Notes: generated by a model not told the origin, from the letters alone. Counted from the stretch's first letter, positions 16,541 through 25,632 are shown. The stretch is DNA of 64,000 nt from Clostridia bacterium (GCA_900768545.1 CAAGDD010000005.1:1-64000); one strand, 5' to 3'. Numbers and translations: made by a program.

Positions 16541-17458
16541 TTATATTTCAAAAAGTTTGCTTTCAAGCACATATCCATTTTGTTGAGATTTAATCTTCAA
16601 ATTGGTCAAATCGTCGCCCAATATTTCTATATTTAAAGTATATACAAAATTTTCGCCCACTTTTTGCACATTTTCTGGTGAAATTTGTGCTTTCAAGTCA
16701 TCCGCCAAATACAGATCAAAAGTTTTGATTTTTTGAGAGCAAGTCACTGTCAAAATTTTGTTTTCGCTCACATTTGCTGACAAAATTTGATTTTCTTTTG
16801 ACAAAACAAAGTCAATTCCGTCGCCAAAGCCCGAATTTAATGTGTATAAATCGTTTGATTTCGCCGAAATAAACAATTTGTATTTGTCAGGAGCAACATT
16901 TCCAAGATTTGCAAAATTTTGCGTAGTGTCGATGTTTAAAACATTTGCGTCACGGTCTATAAGTCTCACGCTATAACCTTCGGCATTGTTTATCGCAATC
17001 CAAGAAAGAAGTGAAGTTTCTTTATTGTATCTCACGTTTGGATAATCAATTTCATTGAGTTGCAAAACTGGCTGCCAAGTGATATAGTTAGAATTTTTGC
17101 CAACAATCGCGCCTTTTTCAGTAGTGAAAGCAACGCAAAAACGATATTTTTCGCCCGCAACAATATCAAATTTTTGGTCTTGAAGTTTGATAGAGTTTGT
17201 TTGACTGTTCACTTTTTGCAAAAGTCGATATTCACCGTCAACTTCTTGTTCCAACGAAAATCGAAACTGATATTTGTCGCTTACATCGCTGACCAAATAA
17301 AAATCGTTTGACATTTTTTCAATCGAGAGCGTTTGTGGCACTTCATCAATAGATTTTGAGCCACGAAAAAAGAAATATCCGCCCACAGCGACTGCGGTGA
17401 CACCAATCAAAATGCAAATAATGAAAACAATTTGTTTTTGAATTGAATTTTTCTTCAT
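16541..17458 (-). CDS. Exported fibronectin-III-like protein of unknown function
   Basis: A 305-residue protein with one N-terminal membrane helix (about 9-31) and then only extracytoplasmic sequence. The external part looks like three repeated beta-sandwich segments (for example WQPVLQLNEIDYPNVRYN followed by LLSWIAINNAEGYSVRLID), which resembles fibronectin type III domains by spacing of W, Y and L residues. I see no catalytic motif. It has no Shine-Dalgarno site; the ATG lies 6 bases after a TATAAT box, so the message is probably leaderless. Possibly an adhesion or wall-associated protein; inference. Confidence 0.75.
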   Translation of the reverse strand: MKKNSIQKQIVFIICILIGVTAVAVGGYFFFRGSKSIDEVPQTLSIEKMSNDFYLVSDVSDKYQFRFSLEQEVDGEYRLLQKVNSQTNSIKLQDQKFDIVAGEKYRFCVAFTTEKGAIVGKNSNYITWQPVLQLNEIDYPNVRYNKETSLLSWIAINNAEGYSVRLIDRDANVLNIDTTQNFANLGNVAPDKYKLFISAKSNDLYTLNSGFGDGIDFVLSKENQILSANVSENKILTVTCSQKIKTFDLYLADDLKAQISPENVQKVGENFVYTLNIEILGDDLTNLKIKSQQNGYVLESKLFEI

Positions 17459-17464
17459 AAGTTT

Positions 17465-17493
17465 ATTATAACTATAAATAACGTTTTTTGCAA
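17465..17493 (-). promoter_or_regulatory. Promoter of a probably leaderless mRNA
   Basis: Minus-strand TTGCAA (17493-17488), 17 bases, TATAAT (17470-17465), then 6 bases to the ATG at 17458. No ribosome site is present. Confidence 0.75.
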
Positions 17494-17541
17494 ATTTTTA
17501 AACAAAATAACAAAAAAACTCATTTTTTTTAAAAACTGATA

Positions 17542-17570
17542 TTGACAACATTCCGTTATTGTGATAAAAT
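17542..17570 (+). promoter_or_regulatory. Promoter of the acidic membrane protein gene
   Basis: TTGACA (17542-17547), 17 bases, TAAAAT (17565-17570), 22 bases before the ATG. A strong sigma-A site. Confidence 0.88.
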
Positions 17571-17592
17571 ATGGTCAGAAATTGGAGGTATT

Positions 17593-18795
17593 ATGATGCT
17601 TTTAGGAATGAATTTTAACAATCTTACAGTTGAAGGATATTCATCATTTGTTTTGGCATTGCTTTTCACAATCGTTACAGTTGCATCGCTCATCTATTGC
17701 ATGAAGCATGATGCAGCAAGCAAAATTGTTAAGGTTTTGTCAACAATGGTATTTCCTTTTATCGCAGTTTTCTGCTGGTTATATTTGATTATGAACCTTG
17801 CAAAATGCAAAACACTTTTCGCACTTGGAGTTGCGTTTGCATGCAGCGTTGCATATCTTTTGATTGCACTTGCCATCGCACTTATCGTTGACGGAAAGAA
17901 AAAGGAAAACGAAAACAAAGAAGTTGAAGAAAAACACGAAGACGCTCATGTAGCTGAAGAAACAGAAGAAGAAAGTGTTGAAGAAACAAACAAAACAGTT
18001 GTCCCACTTTTGGCTCACACAGAAGAAGATGTCGTTGATGTAGAACCACAAGCCGCTGACGAAGAAGTTGAAGCGGAAGAAGAAAACGCCGACAGCGAAG
18101 AAATCGAAAACACTGACAAAACAGAAGAAACTTCAGCAGAAGAAGTTGAAGAAAGTGCTGACGAAGTTGAAACTCAAAGCACTGAAAATGAAGAAACAGC
18201 CGTTGCTCCCGTTGAAGAAGAAGTAGCACAAGATAGCGAAATTTCAAACGACGAAGCTGAACAAGAAGTCGTTGAAAACGAAGAAACTCATGCCGAAGAA
18301 ACTGAAGAAATCGAAGAAGCTGCTGAAGAAAACGAAGTTCCTGCTGAAGAAGAAAAAACTGAAACAGAAGAAGAAACAGAAGAAGCTTCTGCAAGCGAAG
18401 TTGAAAAAGAAAGCGCTGACGAAGTTGAAACTCAAAATGCTGAAAACGAAGAAACAACTATTGCTCCCGTTGAAGAAGAAGAAGTAGCACAAGATAACGA
18501 AGTTTCAAATGAAGAAACTGAACAAAAAGTTGTTGAAAACGAAGAAACTCATGCCGAAGAAACTGAAGCAGAAGAAACAACTACATCTGTTGAAGAAAAC
18601 GAAACTCCAGCTGAAGTTGAAACAACCGAAGAAGAAAGTGTTGATGCTCCTGCAGCAGAAACAGTTGAAGATGAAGACGACAGCGACAACAGAAAAAAGA
18701 AAGAAAAAGTTACACTTGTTGCTCCTGATGAAACAAAATTGGCTCAAGAAGTTGATGACATTCTTTCAGAAATCTTTAGAGATGACGACGAATAA
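17593..18795 (+). CDS. Three-helix membrane protein with a long acidic repeat tail
   Basis: A 400-residue protein of unknown function. Three membrane helices occupy about residues 14-36, 47-70 and 76-100. From about 102 on the chain is almost only Glu, Thr, Val, Ala and Asp, with little order expected, ending in a short basic then helical segment (KKKEKVTLVAPDETKLAQEV). The tail holds a 52-residue unit twice (DNA 18151-18306 and 18409-18567; both begin ESADEVETQ). The start at 17593 follows GGAGG by 5 bases. It recalls the acidic coiled-coil protein at 53895 in having a membrane anchor plus Glu-rich linker, but the two are not clearly homologous. Confidence 0.85.
   Translation: MMLLGMNFNNLTVEGYSSFVLALLFTIVTVASLIYCMKHDAASKIVKVLSTMVFPFIAVFCWLYLIMNLAKCKTLFALGVAFACSVAYLLIALAIALIVDGKKKENENKEVEEKHEDAHVAEETEEESVEETNKTVVPLLAHTEEDVVDVEPQAADEEVEAEEENADSEEIENTDKTEETSAEEVEESADEVETQSTENEETAVAPVEEEVAQDSEISNDEAEQEVVENEETHAEETEEIEEAAEENEVPAEEEKTETEEETEEASASEVEKESADEVETQNAENEETTIAPVEEEEVAQDNEVSNEETEQKVVENEETHAEETEAEETTTSVEENETPAEVETTEEESVDAPAAETVEDEDDSDNRKKKEKVTLVAPDETKLAQEVDDILSEIFRDDDE
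18151..18567 (+). repeat. Two diverged 52-residue repeat units inside the acidic protein gene
   Basis: Unit 1 (18151-18306) and unit 2 (18409-18567) encode nearly the same acidic segment and are offset by 258 bases (86 codons). Differences are mostly conservative, which suggests an old in-frame duplication. Confidence 0.8.
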
Positions 18796-18805
18796 AATAC
18801 AACAA

Positions 18806-18834
18806 AAAAAACAGTCCAATCGGGCTGTTTTTTT
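18806..18834 (+). terminator. Terminator of the acidic protein gene
   Basis: The stem AAACAG(T)CC/GG(G)CTGTTT with a 4-base loop is followed by a T run. It begins 10 bases after the stop codon. Confidence 0.88.
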
Positions 18835-18945
18835 ATTGCATATTTTATTTTTATGTTTGTTTTTATCGTGGCAAAATCGCCAGTTTTGTTACAACATCAT
18901 TAACAAATAAAATATTTTTAAAGCAATTATGCTTTGCTCTCAAAC

Positions 18946-19005
18946 TTATTTCTCTTCTTCAACAACTTGATTTTGTTTGCTTTCAAATCCAAAAAAGTAA
19001 TTCAT
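18946..19005 (-). CDS. Possible 19-residue peptide downstream of leuS
   Basis: A short frame (starts MNYFFGFESK and ends VVEEEK) begins 21 bases after the leuS stop. An AGGA sequence lies 8 bases before its ATG. It has an aromatic N terminus and an acidic C terminus. Spacing and ribosome site make translation plausible; with only 19 codons it could be chance. I do not recognise a family. Confidence 0.35.
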   Translation of the reverse strand: MNYFFGFESKQNQVVEEEK

Positions 19006-19026
19006 CTTATTTATCCTAAATTTTTA

Positions 19027-21447
19027 TCATACAATCAAATTGATAATTCGATTTGGAACAAACACAATTTTCTTCAAAACTTTGTCCTTTGTGTAAATCT
19101 CTGGATATGTTTTTTCGATTTCTTGCAAAAGTTCTTCTTGTGAGATATCTCTCTTAACTTCGATAATTTTTGACAATTTCCCATTGATTTGAATTGGAAG
19201 TTTTATGCTGTCATCTTGCAAAAATCTTTCATCATATTTTGGCCAAGATTCGTTTAAAATTTGGCTCTTAAACACTGTTTCAAATTCTTCACTAGTGATA
19301 AATGGAGCGAGTGGATTGAGCAAAATCAAGAAAGCTTTAAGTTCTTCTTTTGTGATAAATCCGTCTTCGCGAATCTTTTTGATAAAGATCATAAACGCAG
19401 AAATTGCAGTGTTAAGTTTTAATGTTTCATAGTCTTCTGTGACTTTTTTGATAAGTTTGTTGAGTTCGATTTTATGTTCTTTTGACACTTCGTCGCCCTT
19501 AATCATATCTTGCAAAGCCCAAACTTTGTCCAAAAATGAAGTAATGCCAGTGATTCCGTCAAAAGTCCAAGGGATATTGTCTTCATAAGCACCCAAAAAT
19601 TGAACATGCAATCTTGTTGCGTCTGCGCCGTATTTTTGAGAAACTTGAAGTGGATTTACGCCGTTTTTCGAACTTTTGCTCATCTTTCTGCCAGTGTCGT
19701 CAAGCACAAGTCCGTTTCCAACCTTTTTAGCAAAAGGATCACGACTTGGAACAACGCCAATTTCATACAAAAAGTTTTGCCAAAAATAAGCATACAAAAT
19801 GTGACGGCAAACGTGTTCATTTCCGCCCATATAACAGTCAACTTGACCCCAATATTTAAGTTTTTCAGGATCAGCCAAAGCCTTGTCATTATGTGGATCC
19901 ATAAATCGAAGCCAATACCAACTCGACCCAGCCCAGTTTGGCATAATGTCTGTTTCGTGTCTTGCTTTTCCACCACAATTTGGGCAAGTTGTGTTCACCC
20001 AAGATGTCACTTTTGACAATGGGCCGTCACCCTCTTCATTTGGTGTAAAGTCATTTGTTTTTGGCAAAATAAGTGGCAAGTCTTCTTCACGCATTGGCAC
20101 AATTCCGCACTTGTCGCAAATCACAACTGGGAATGGTTCGCCCCAATAACGTTGTCTATTAAATGCCCAATCACTGATGGCGTAATCAACTTTTCTCTTG
20201 CCCACGCCAAGGCTTTCGACCTTGTCAGCAATCTTCTTCTTTGCTTCTTTGACAGGCATTCCGTCAAACTCTTGAGAGTTTAACATCTTGCTGTTTTTCG
20301 ACAAATATTCACCCTTTTCGACAGCCTTTTGAGAAACATCACCTTCGATAACTTGAATAAAGTCAATGCCAAAAGCCTTCGCAAAATCATAATCTCTTTG
20401 GTCGTGTGTAGGCACAGCCATAACAGCGCCAGTGCCGTGATTTGCCAAAACAAAGTCAGCCGAATAAACAGGCACTTTTGCTCCCGTCAAAGGATTGATT
20501 GCAAAAATTCCATCAAGTTTAACGCCGGTCTTTTCTTTGTTGTCTGTTTTTCTATCAAACTCTTTTCGAAGAGCGGTTTTCTTTCGATAAGCAATCACTT
20601 CATCAAAGTTTTTGATTTTGTCTTTAAGTTTGTCCAAAAGTTCAAGTTCTGGCGCAACAGCCAAGAAAGTCACCCCATAAATTGTTTCAACGCAAGTGGT
20701 GTAGATTGTAATTTTTCCAAGATCCTCGCCGTCATTTGAAACAAGTTTGAAATCAACGTCCATTCCTTCGCTTCTGCCGATCCAATTTCGTTGTGCACTT
20801 TTGAGTCCTTCTGCCATATCAATATGATCAGTGTTGACCAAAAGTTTTTCGGCATATTCTTTCATTTTGAGATACCAAACCCAACGATTTACTTGCACAA
20901 CATCGGTGCCGCAGCGGTCGCATTTTCCGTTTTGGCTATCTTCGTTTGACAAAGTTGTTTTACAATTTGGACAGAAGTTTACAACGCCCTTTGTTTTATA
21001 TGCTTTATCATGTTTGAAAAGTTGCAAAAAGATCCATTGAGTCCATTTGTAATAGTCTTCATCACTTGTGCAAAAGCCACGATCATAATCAAAAGAAAGG
21101 CCAATTGCCTTGCATTGATTTACGATATTTTCATAGCCTTTTCTTACAAATTCATGTGGGTCTGTGCCATATTTCATAGCAGCATTTTCGGCAGGCATTC
21201 CAAAAGCGTCTCCGCCCATTGGGAAAAGCACATTATAGCCGTTAAAGCGCTTAAATCTCGCCAAAACATCGCCAGGGATCGCTCCTTTAAGGTGTCCCAT
21301 GTGCAAGTTTCCGCTCACATTGAAAAATTCATACAAAACATAATATTTTTTCTTTGTTGGATGAAAATCAACAGCCGCATAAGGCTTTGTTTCGTTCCAA
21401 TATTTTATCCATTTGTCTTCAATTTTATTAAAATCATATTTTTCCAT
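19027..21447 (-). CDS. leuS: Leucyl-tRNA synthetase
   Basis: Class I synthetase that charges tRNA-Leu. It has 806 residues, normal for the bacterial enzyme. The HIGH motif appears as HMGH in NVSGNLHMGHLKGAIPGD, and KMSKS as RKMSKSSKNGVNP. A zinc-finger segment has CPNC and CDRC, and the CP1 editing domain is in place (GTGAVMAVPTHDQRDYDF with its conserved Asp). The C-terminal anticodon-binding part is complete. The ribosome site is AAGGGA. It follows a small membrane protein gene by 23 bases; no T-box leader was seen upstream, so regulation by charged-tRNA level is not evident. Confidence 0.98.
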   Translation of the reverse strand: MEKYDFNKIEDKWIKYWNETKPYAAVDFHPTKKKYYVLYEFFNVSGNLHMGHLKGAIPGDVLARFKRFNGYNVLFPMGGDAFGMPAENAAMKYGTDPHEFVRKGYENIVNQCKAIGLSFDYDRGFCTSDEDYYKWTQWIFLQLFKHDKAYKTKGVVNFCPNCKTTLSNEDSQNGKCDRCGTDVVQVNRWVWYLKMKEYAEKLLVNTDHIDMAEGLKSAQRNWIGRSEGMDVDFKLVSNDGEDLGKITIYTTCVETIYGVTFLAVAPELELLDKLKDKIKNFDEVIAYRKKTALRKEFDRKTDNKEKTGVKLDGIFAINPLTGAKVPVYSADFVLANHGTGAVMAVPTHDQRDYDFAKAFGIDFIQVIEGDVSQKAVEKGEYLSKNSKMLNSQEFDGMPVKEAKKKIADKVESLGVGKRKVDYAISDWAFNRQRYWGEPFPVVICDKCGIVPMREEDLPLILPKTNDFTPNEEGDGPLSKVTSWVNTTCPNCGGKARHETDIMPNWAGSSWYWLRFMDPHNDKALADPEKLKYWGQVDCYMGGNEHVCRHILYAYFWQNFLYEIGVVPSRDPFAKKVGNGLVLDDTGRKMSKSSKNGVNPLQVSQKYGADATRLHVQFLGAYEDNIPWTFDGITGITSFLDKVWALQDMIKGDEVSKEHKIELNKLIKKVTEDYETLKLNTAISAFMIFIKKIREDGFITKEELKAFLILLNPLAPFITSEEFETVFKSQILNESWPKYDERFLQDDSIKLPIQINGKLSKIIEVKRDISQEELLQEIEKTYPEIYTKDKVLKKIVFVPNRIINLIV

Positions 21448-21470
21448 AAAAGTCCCTTAAAAAACATAAA

Positions 21471-22190
21471 TTAGTCATCATTCCAAACAGATGCAGCAGA
21501 GATTAAGAAAATGCCAGGAATATAGCAATAAGTTTCAATATCGTGAGACATCAAAAAGTCAACAACTTTTCCTGTCCAATTCAAAACATCAAAACCTCCC
21601 ATTTTTAACCACAAAATCACATCGCATGCAATGAAGAGCAAAAAGCCGATCGACATAAGCCATTGACTTTTGATGCTGATCATAAGCGAGATCCAAGTCA
21701 CGGCCGAATTTGCAATATAAACAAGAGCAAGTGCTTGAATCATTGTAAGTTCGATTTGTTTTGGCAAAACAATATAAATCACCAAAATAAGTGCAAGTCG
21801 AAGTGCCAAACTGATAATCACTCTAATCTTTGCTTTTGCGACAACAAAAGTGTAAAGCATATAAAAGAATTGAGCCGCGATGAAAAGTGATAAGCCGATG
21901 AGTTGGTTGTTTCCAACAGCGTAGTCACAAATCACCAAAAAGTAGTCAGCCGCAACAGTGCAAGCAAGTGCAATGCTGATCAAAATTTTTTGCGAAGAAA
22001 GTCTAATAAAAATCAAAGCAAAAAGAAATGACGCGCAAATGCACCCAAATTTAAAATAAGATGCCTTCAAATTCCATTCAGCAGGAAAAACTTTTTCGCC
22101 ATAAATATACATAAATAGCGCTCCCGCAACAAGAATAGAAAAGATAACTGTCATTATAACTTTAAAAGTCGAAACTTTTTTATTTTCCAT
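21471..22190 (-). CDS. Multi-pass membrane protein, possibly YhhN/TMEM86-like
   Basis: A 239-residue protein with about eight hydrophobic helices. Two helices carry polar Asp residues in the settings ACTVAADYFLVI and FLLFIACDVILW, a pattern seen in the YhhN/TMEM86 family (some members are lysoplasmalogenases). The assignment is tentative and rests on topology and these two Asp residues. The ribosome site is AAGGAGC. It is probably cotranscribed with leuS downstream. Confidence 0.7.
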   Translation of the reverse strand: MENKKVSTFKVIMTVIFSILVAGALFMYIYGEKVFPAEWNLKASYFKFGCICASFLFALIFIRLSSQKILISIALACTVAADYFLVICDYAVGNNQLIGLSLFIAAQFFYMLYTFVVAKAKIRVIISLALRLALILVIYIVLPKQIELTMIQALALVYIANSAVTWISLMISIKSQWLMSIGFLLFIACDVILWLKMGGFDVLNWTGKVVDFLMSHDIETYCYIPGIFLISAASVWNDD

Positions 22191-22358
22191 AATAACGCTC
22201 CTTGAAAATATGATATCATAATTGTTAAAAAAAACAAAACAAATTGATTTTTATTTTAAAAAATCACACAAAAACTAATAAAAAAATATCAATTTTTCAT
22301 TATTTTGGCAGTATAATGGAATATATTGCAGAAATTTTTGTTGTTTTTTCAAAATAAG

Positions 22359-22387
22359 TGGACACAAAATAAAAATATTAGTATAAT
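22359..22387 (+). promoter_or_regulatory. Promoter of nucleoside hydrolase 2
   Basis: TGGACA (22359-22364), 17 bases, TATAAT (22382-22387), 27 bases before the GTG start. Confidence 0.75.
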
Positions 22388-22414
22388 AAATGTGATTGCT
22401 CGCACGGAGGAAAT

Positions 22415-23344
22415 GTGAAAAAATTTAAAGTAATTATCGATACAGATCCCGGCGTTGATGACACAAACGCCCTTATATATGCCCTTACTGACCCACAATT
22501 TGACATAAAATTGTTTACGATCGCAAACGGAAACATCAAAATCGAATACGCGACTCGAAATATGTGTCATATTTTGGACTTGTTAAACAAAGATATTCCA
22601 GTTGTTCAGGGTTATAAAAAACGTCTTGGTGACAACACCGAAGACGCTGCTTTTTTGCACGGAGTTGAAGGTCTTGGCGAGTATATTCCACCAAAGTCAA
22701 CAAAACACAAACCAATAAAGACAGACTGCGCTGACGCGATGTATGAAGTTTTGAAAAAATACCCAAAACAAATCACAATGGTCATTTTGGGGCCACACAC
22801 AAATTTTGCTTATCTTCTTATCAAACACCCTGACGCAAAAAAATTGGTCAAAAATATTTTGATGATGGGTGGAGCTCCAAACGGCACAAAAATGAACCCA
22901 GGGCACAATTCTTTCAATATTCGCACAGATATTCCTGCGTTTGAAAAGACTATCGAGTCAAAACTTCCTGTTATTATGTGCCCTTCATCGATCGGCCGCG
23001 ATATTGGTTATTATGATGAAAATCAAGTCAAAGAAATTGAAAACACAAATGATATTGGAAAGTTTTTGTCAAAAACTTTTCAGTCTTATTGGGAACCGGA
23101 TTATCCCGAAAAAATCATTGCCACAAACGATTTGAGTGCAATTTATTATCTCACTCACCCACGGCTTTACAAAACCTATCGCGCGTTTATGGAAGTTGAC
23201 GAAAACGGAAAAACTATTCCAACAAAAAGTTGGCACGGAAACTTTAAAGTTGTTGTTGGCTTAAATCGTGAAAAGTTTATGAAAATGATTTTTGAAAAAT
23301 TGAAACAACTTGACGACATCAAAATCAAACTTAAAAACAAATAA
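22415..23344 (+). CDS. Nucleoside hydrolase-like protein, copy 2, lacking the catalytic His
   Basis: It has 309 residues, the same length as copy 1 at 7107. The metal motif DTDPGVDD (9-16), the MGG strand end (151-153) and the ribose-binding SFNIRTD (166-172) are conserved. However, the C-terminal pair that is HD in active enzymes (H238-D239 in copy 1) reads ND here (N238-D239). The Asp keeps a calcium ligand, but the general acid is gone, so activity may be low or the substrate different. The start is GTG at 22415, 5 bases after GGAGG; the overlapping ATG runs at once into a stop. Transcribed alone. Confidence 0.9.
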   Translation: MKKFKVIIDTDPGVDDTNALIYALTDPQFDIKLFTIANGNIKIEYATRNMCHILDLLNKDIPVVQGYKKRLGDNTEDAAFLHGVEGLGEYIPPKSTKHKPIKTDCADAMYEVLKKYPKQITMVILGPHTNFAYLLIKHPDAKKLVKNILMMGGAPNGTKMNPGHNSFNIRTDIPAFEKTIESKLPVIMCPSSIGRDIGYYDENQVKEIENTNDIGKFLSKTFQSYWEPDYPEKIIATNDLSAIYYLTHPRLYKTYRAFMEVDENGKTIPTKSWHGNFKVVVGLNREKFMKMIFEKLKQLDDIKIKLKNK

Positions 23345-23373
23345 AAAAAAGAGTGTAAATTTTACACTCTTTC
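23343..23373. terminator. Bidirectional terminator
   Basis: The 10-bp palindrome AGAGTGTAAA/TTTACACTCT has A and T runs on both sides. It ends the hydrolase gene and contains the stop codon of the convergent 81-residue gene. Confidence 0.85.
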
Positions 23374-23607
23374 TTTTTCTTTATTAGCAAAAATCGAACA
23401 TTCGCCGCGTCTAACCATAATCGAAATATATCTTTCGGCTGGCAAAACAGTTGTGCGAGAATGATTTGTATATTGAGTCACTTTAGCATCATAAAAAAGA
23501 CGCTCATCTCTATAATAAACATGATCAGGAATGGTGTATTCAACACTTCCATTTTGTCTTATATCGTTGTATTTTGCTCTTGTTTGATCCATAATAAATT
23601 TTGGCAT
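23362..23607 (-). CDS. Small conserved-looking hypothetical protein
   Basis: An 81-residue basic protein with a good ribosome site (AAGGAG). It has no membrane segment. The middle (VEYTIPDHVYYRDERLFYDA) suggests a short beta-rich fold. The stop codon lies inside the shared terminator. I recognise no family. Confidence 0.65.
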   Translation of the reverse strand: MPKFIMDQTRAKYNDIRQNGSVEYTIPDHVYYRDERLFYDAKVTQYTNHSRTTVLPAERYISIMVRRGECSIFANKEKERV

Positions 23608-23662
23608 AATTTTCTCCTTCTACCAAAGTCATATTATCATAAATCAAGCAAAAAATCAACGG

Positions 23663-24085
23663 TTATTTTTCGATATTAACTATATAATCTTTTTTCAATG
23701 CTTTTTCAACAAATTCTTTTCCATAAAGATCAATCGAATCAAGTTTTGCGACATCAACAAATCGTGGTTCGTAAAAATTTTCTTTAGTCATTCGGTCAAG
23801 TTCTTCTCCTCCTAGTTTCGGCTCACCTTTTGTGATTTTACAATGAAAATAATTGTCAGAAGTGGTTTCATCATCACGACGACCAAGATATCCTAAGATT
23901 TTTATATCAACATTCATCTCTTCTTTAAGTTCTCTTGTAACATTTTGTTGCAAAGTTTCCCCTTCTTCAAGTCCCCCACCAGGAATAACATAATATTCTT
24001 TAATTTTTCCGTCCTTTATTCTTCTTCTAAACATCGTCAAAAGTTTTCCATCTTCGACAATAATTGCTCTTGAACTAACTCTCAT
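23663..24085 (-). CDS. Nudix hydrolase 1
   Basis: Nudix enzymes cleave nucleoside diphosphates linked to another group, often cleaning up oxidized or surplus nucleotides. It has 140 residues. The Nudix box runs from GGLEEGE to RELKEEM and keeps all catalytic Glu residues (Gx5Ex7REUxEE). The Gly near its end is Asn (MNV), which is tolerated in the family. Substrate unknown. The ribosome site is AGGAGG. It is near a second Nudix gene and the nucleoside hydrolase, so a nucleotide clean-up role is plausible. Confidence 0.92.
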   Translation of the reverse strand: MRVSSRAIIVEDGKLLTMFRRRIKDGKIKEYYVIPGGGLEEGETLQQNVTRELKEEMNVDIKILGYLGRRDDETTSDNYFHCKITKGEPKLGGEELDRMTKENFYEPRFVDVAKLDSIDLYGKEFVEKALKKDYIVNIEK

Positions 24086-24272
24086 AATATCCTCCTAAAA
24101 TTTTAAACTATATGACATTCAAATTTGCGTTTATCAATTTAATAATTGCCACTATCAAACACAACAAATTACAACATCACAAGTTAAATAAATATCGGCT
24201 TGCCTAAATCAAAATTAAATAATTTAAACAACCTCTTCATAAATTTTACAACATATTTTTATAAAATTCAAA

Positions 24273-24773
24273 TTATTTTGAAAAAAAGTCGCGAACAATA
24301 TGTTGTCTTTCAAGACCATTTTCAACACAATTCAAAATTTCGACAGGTCGAACGTCCAATTTTTTGAGTTCGTCAAGCGTTCGCCACTGATTATAATGTT
24401 TTTTAAGTTCGCCATGGTCAATTTCTTCGTTGTTGAAATCTTTTGTTTCAATTTCGTGTTTTGGCTTCATCAAATAATAGTATCCAATTTCGTGAAGTGG
24501 TTTTCCGTCTCCGCGATCAAAAAAAAGTTGAACTTCGCCCAAAAGTTTGACAATTTCAACTTCGATTTTTGTTTCTTCAAAGACCTCTCTTATCCCCGCT
24601 TCGTCAGTGGTTTCGCCCAAGGTCACATGACCACCGGGAAAGCCCCAAAAGTCCGCTTCGTTTGCTCGTGAAATCAAGATTTTGTCACCTACTTTCACGA
24701 CGCCGCAAACACGCAATTTAAACGCCCCGTCATCTTTCCAAAATTTTACATCTCTCAACAATTCTTTCTTCAT
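24273..24773 (-). CDS. Nudix hydrolase 2
   Basis: It has 166 residues. The Nudix box runs GHVTLGE...REVFEETKIEV and keeps the REUxEE core. It begins with a short extension (MKKELLRDVKFW) typical of MutT-like proteins. The start at 24773 follows GGGAGG; the upstream in-frame Met lacks a site. It is not close in sequence to the neighbouring Nudix protein. Substrate unknown. The 24086-24272 gap shows no gene. Confidence 0.9.
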   Translation of the reverse strand: MKKELLRDVKFWKDDGAFKLRVCGVVKVGDKILISRANEADFWGFPGGHVTLGETTDEAGIREVFEETKIEVEIVKLLGEVQLFFDRGDGKPLHEIGYYYLMKPKHEIETKDFNNEEIDHGELKKHYNQWRTLDELKKLDVRPVEILNCVENGLERQHIVRDFFSK

Positions 24774-24940
24774 TTTATCCTCCCTTTTAAATGAAAATTG
24801 CATTGAAATTTGAATCGTCAAAAAAACAGCCCATCAAGTCAACCTTAACAAGCTGCAATATTTTTCACTAAAACAAATTTTTCGACACATGCGAATGTCA
24901 TTATATCATACATATTTTCAAAAAAACAAGAGTTTTTCAA

Positions 24941-24970
24941 AAAAAAAATCGAAAAATTTTCGATTTTTTT
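24941..24970. terminator. Bidirectional terminator
   Basis: The stem AAATCGAAAA/TTTTCGATTT with A and T runs on both sides lies 22 bases after the stop of the DUF3592-like gene. Confidence 0.8.
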
Positions 24971-24992
24971 CTGCATTTTTTGACAAAATATG

Positions 24993-25526
24993 CTATTTAT
25001 TTTGATTTTCTTTGTTTTCAAAACATTCGCTTTCAAACTTTTTTCTATCGAAAATAGCGCGTTCTTTATACACCAAAATTGGGACAAGTTCTCTATCTTG
25101 CAATTTTGAATAAACCTTTTCGCTCACTGGCTCATTGCTTTCACACAACTTTCCGTCATCGTCTGTGTATTCAAATTTCAAGTCATAGATTATGTAATGC
25201 GAAACGCAGCCATTGTTTGTTTCTGTGACTTCTGTCGCAGTCAAATTCAAAATTCGTCCAGTTTCTGCATGACCTTTTCTTGCCACTTCGAGAGATTTCT
25301 TTCCGTCAAGCACCATAATCACGCCTACAATTACAAAATAAATACTAGCAACAATCATAATTGACGCAATAATGCACATAAAAACGCCGCTACCGATGCT
25401 TTCAGGATCCCACGATTTGATCGCCGATGACATAACTATGATCGAAATCACAATCGCCAACACAGCAACGCAAATTCTAATAATCCCGCCGTTTATCGTC
25501 CCGCGATTAAACTTTTTTCTTTCCAT
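24993..25526 (-). CDS. DUF3592-like membrane protein
   Basis: It has 177 residues with two membrane helices (about 13-35 and 48-75). A beta-rich domain follows, with GRILNLTATEVTET, then YDLKFEYTDDDGK and a C-terminal VPILVYKERAIFDR; this order resembles DUF3592 proteins. Function unknown. The start at 25526 follows AAGGAG by 5 bases. Confidence 0.75.
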   Translation of the reverse strand: MERKKFNRGTINGGIIRICVAVLAIVISIIVMSSAIKSWDPESIGSGVFMCIIASIMIVASIYFVIVGVIMVLDGKKSLEVARKGHAETGRILNLTATEVTETNNGCVSHYIIYDLKFEYTDDDGKLCESNEPVSEKVYSKLQDRELVPILVYKERAIFDRKKFESECFENKENQNK

Positions 25527-25632
25527 ATTCACTCCTTAAAACACAATTTTTTTACTTGAAAATGTTTGAATCATTATATCATACTATATCACCAATAATT
25601 GCCCCAAACATGCCATTATCCCCTTGTTTAAT

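Noticed and set aside
21448..22260. T-box riboswitch before leuS
   Set aside because: No T-box core sequence or antiterminator was found; the upstream gene is only 23 bases away.
24845..25087. Minus-strand frame at the end of the DUF3592-like gene
   Set aside because: It crosses a strong terminator and overlaps the real gene in another frame.
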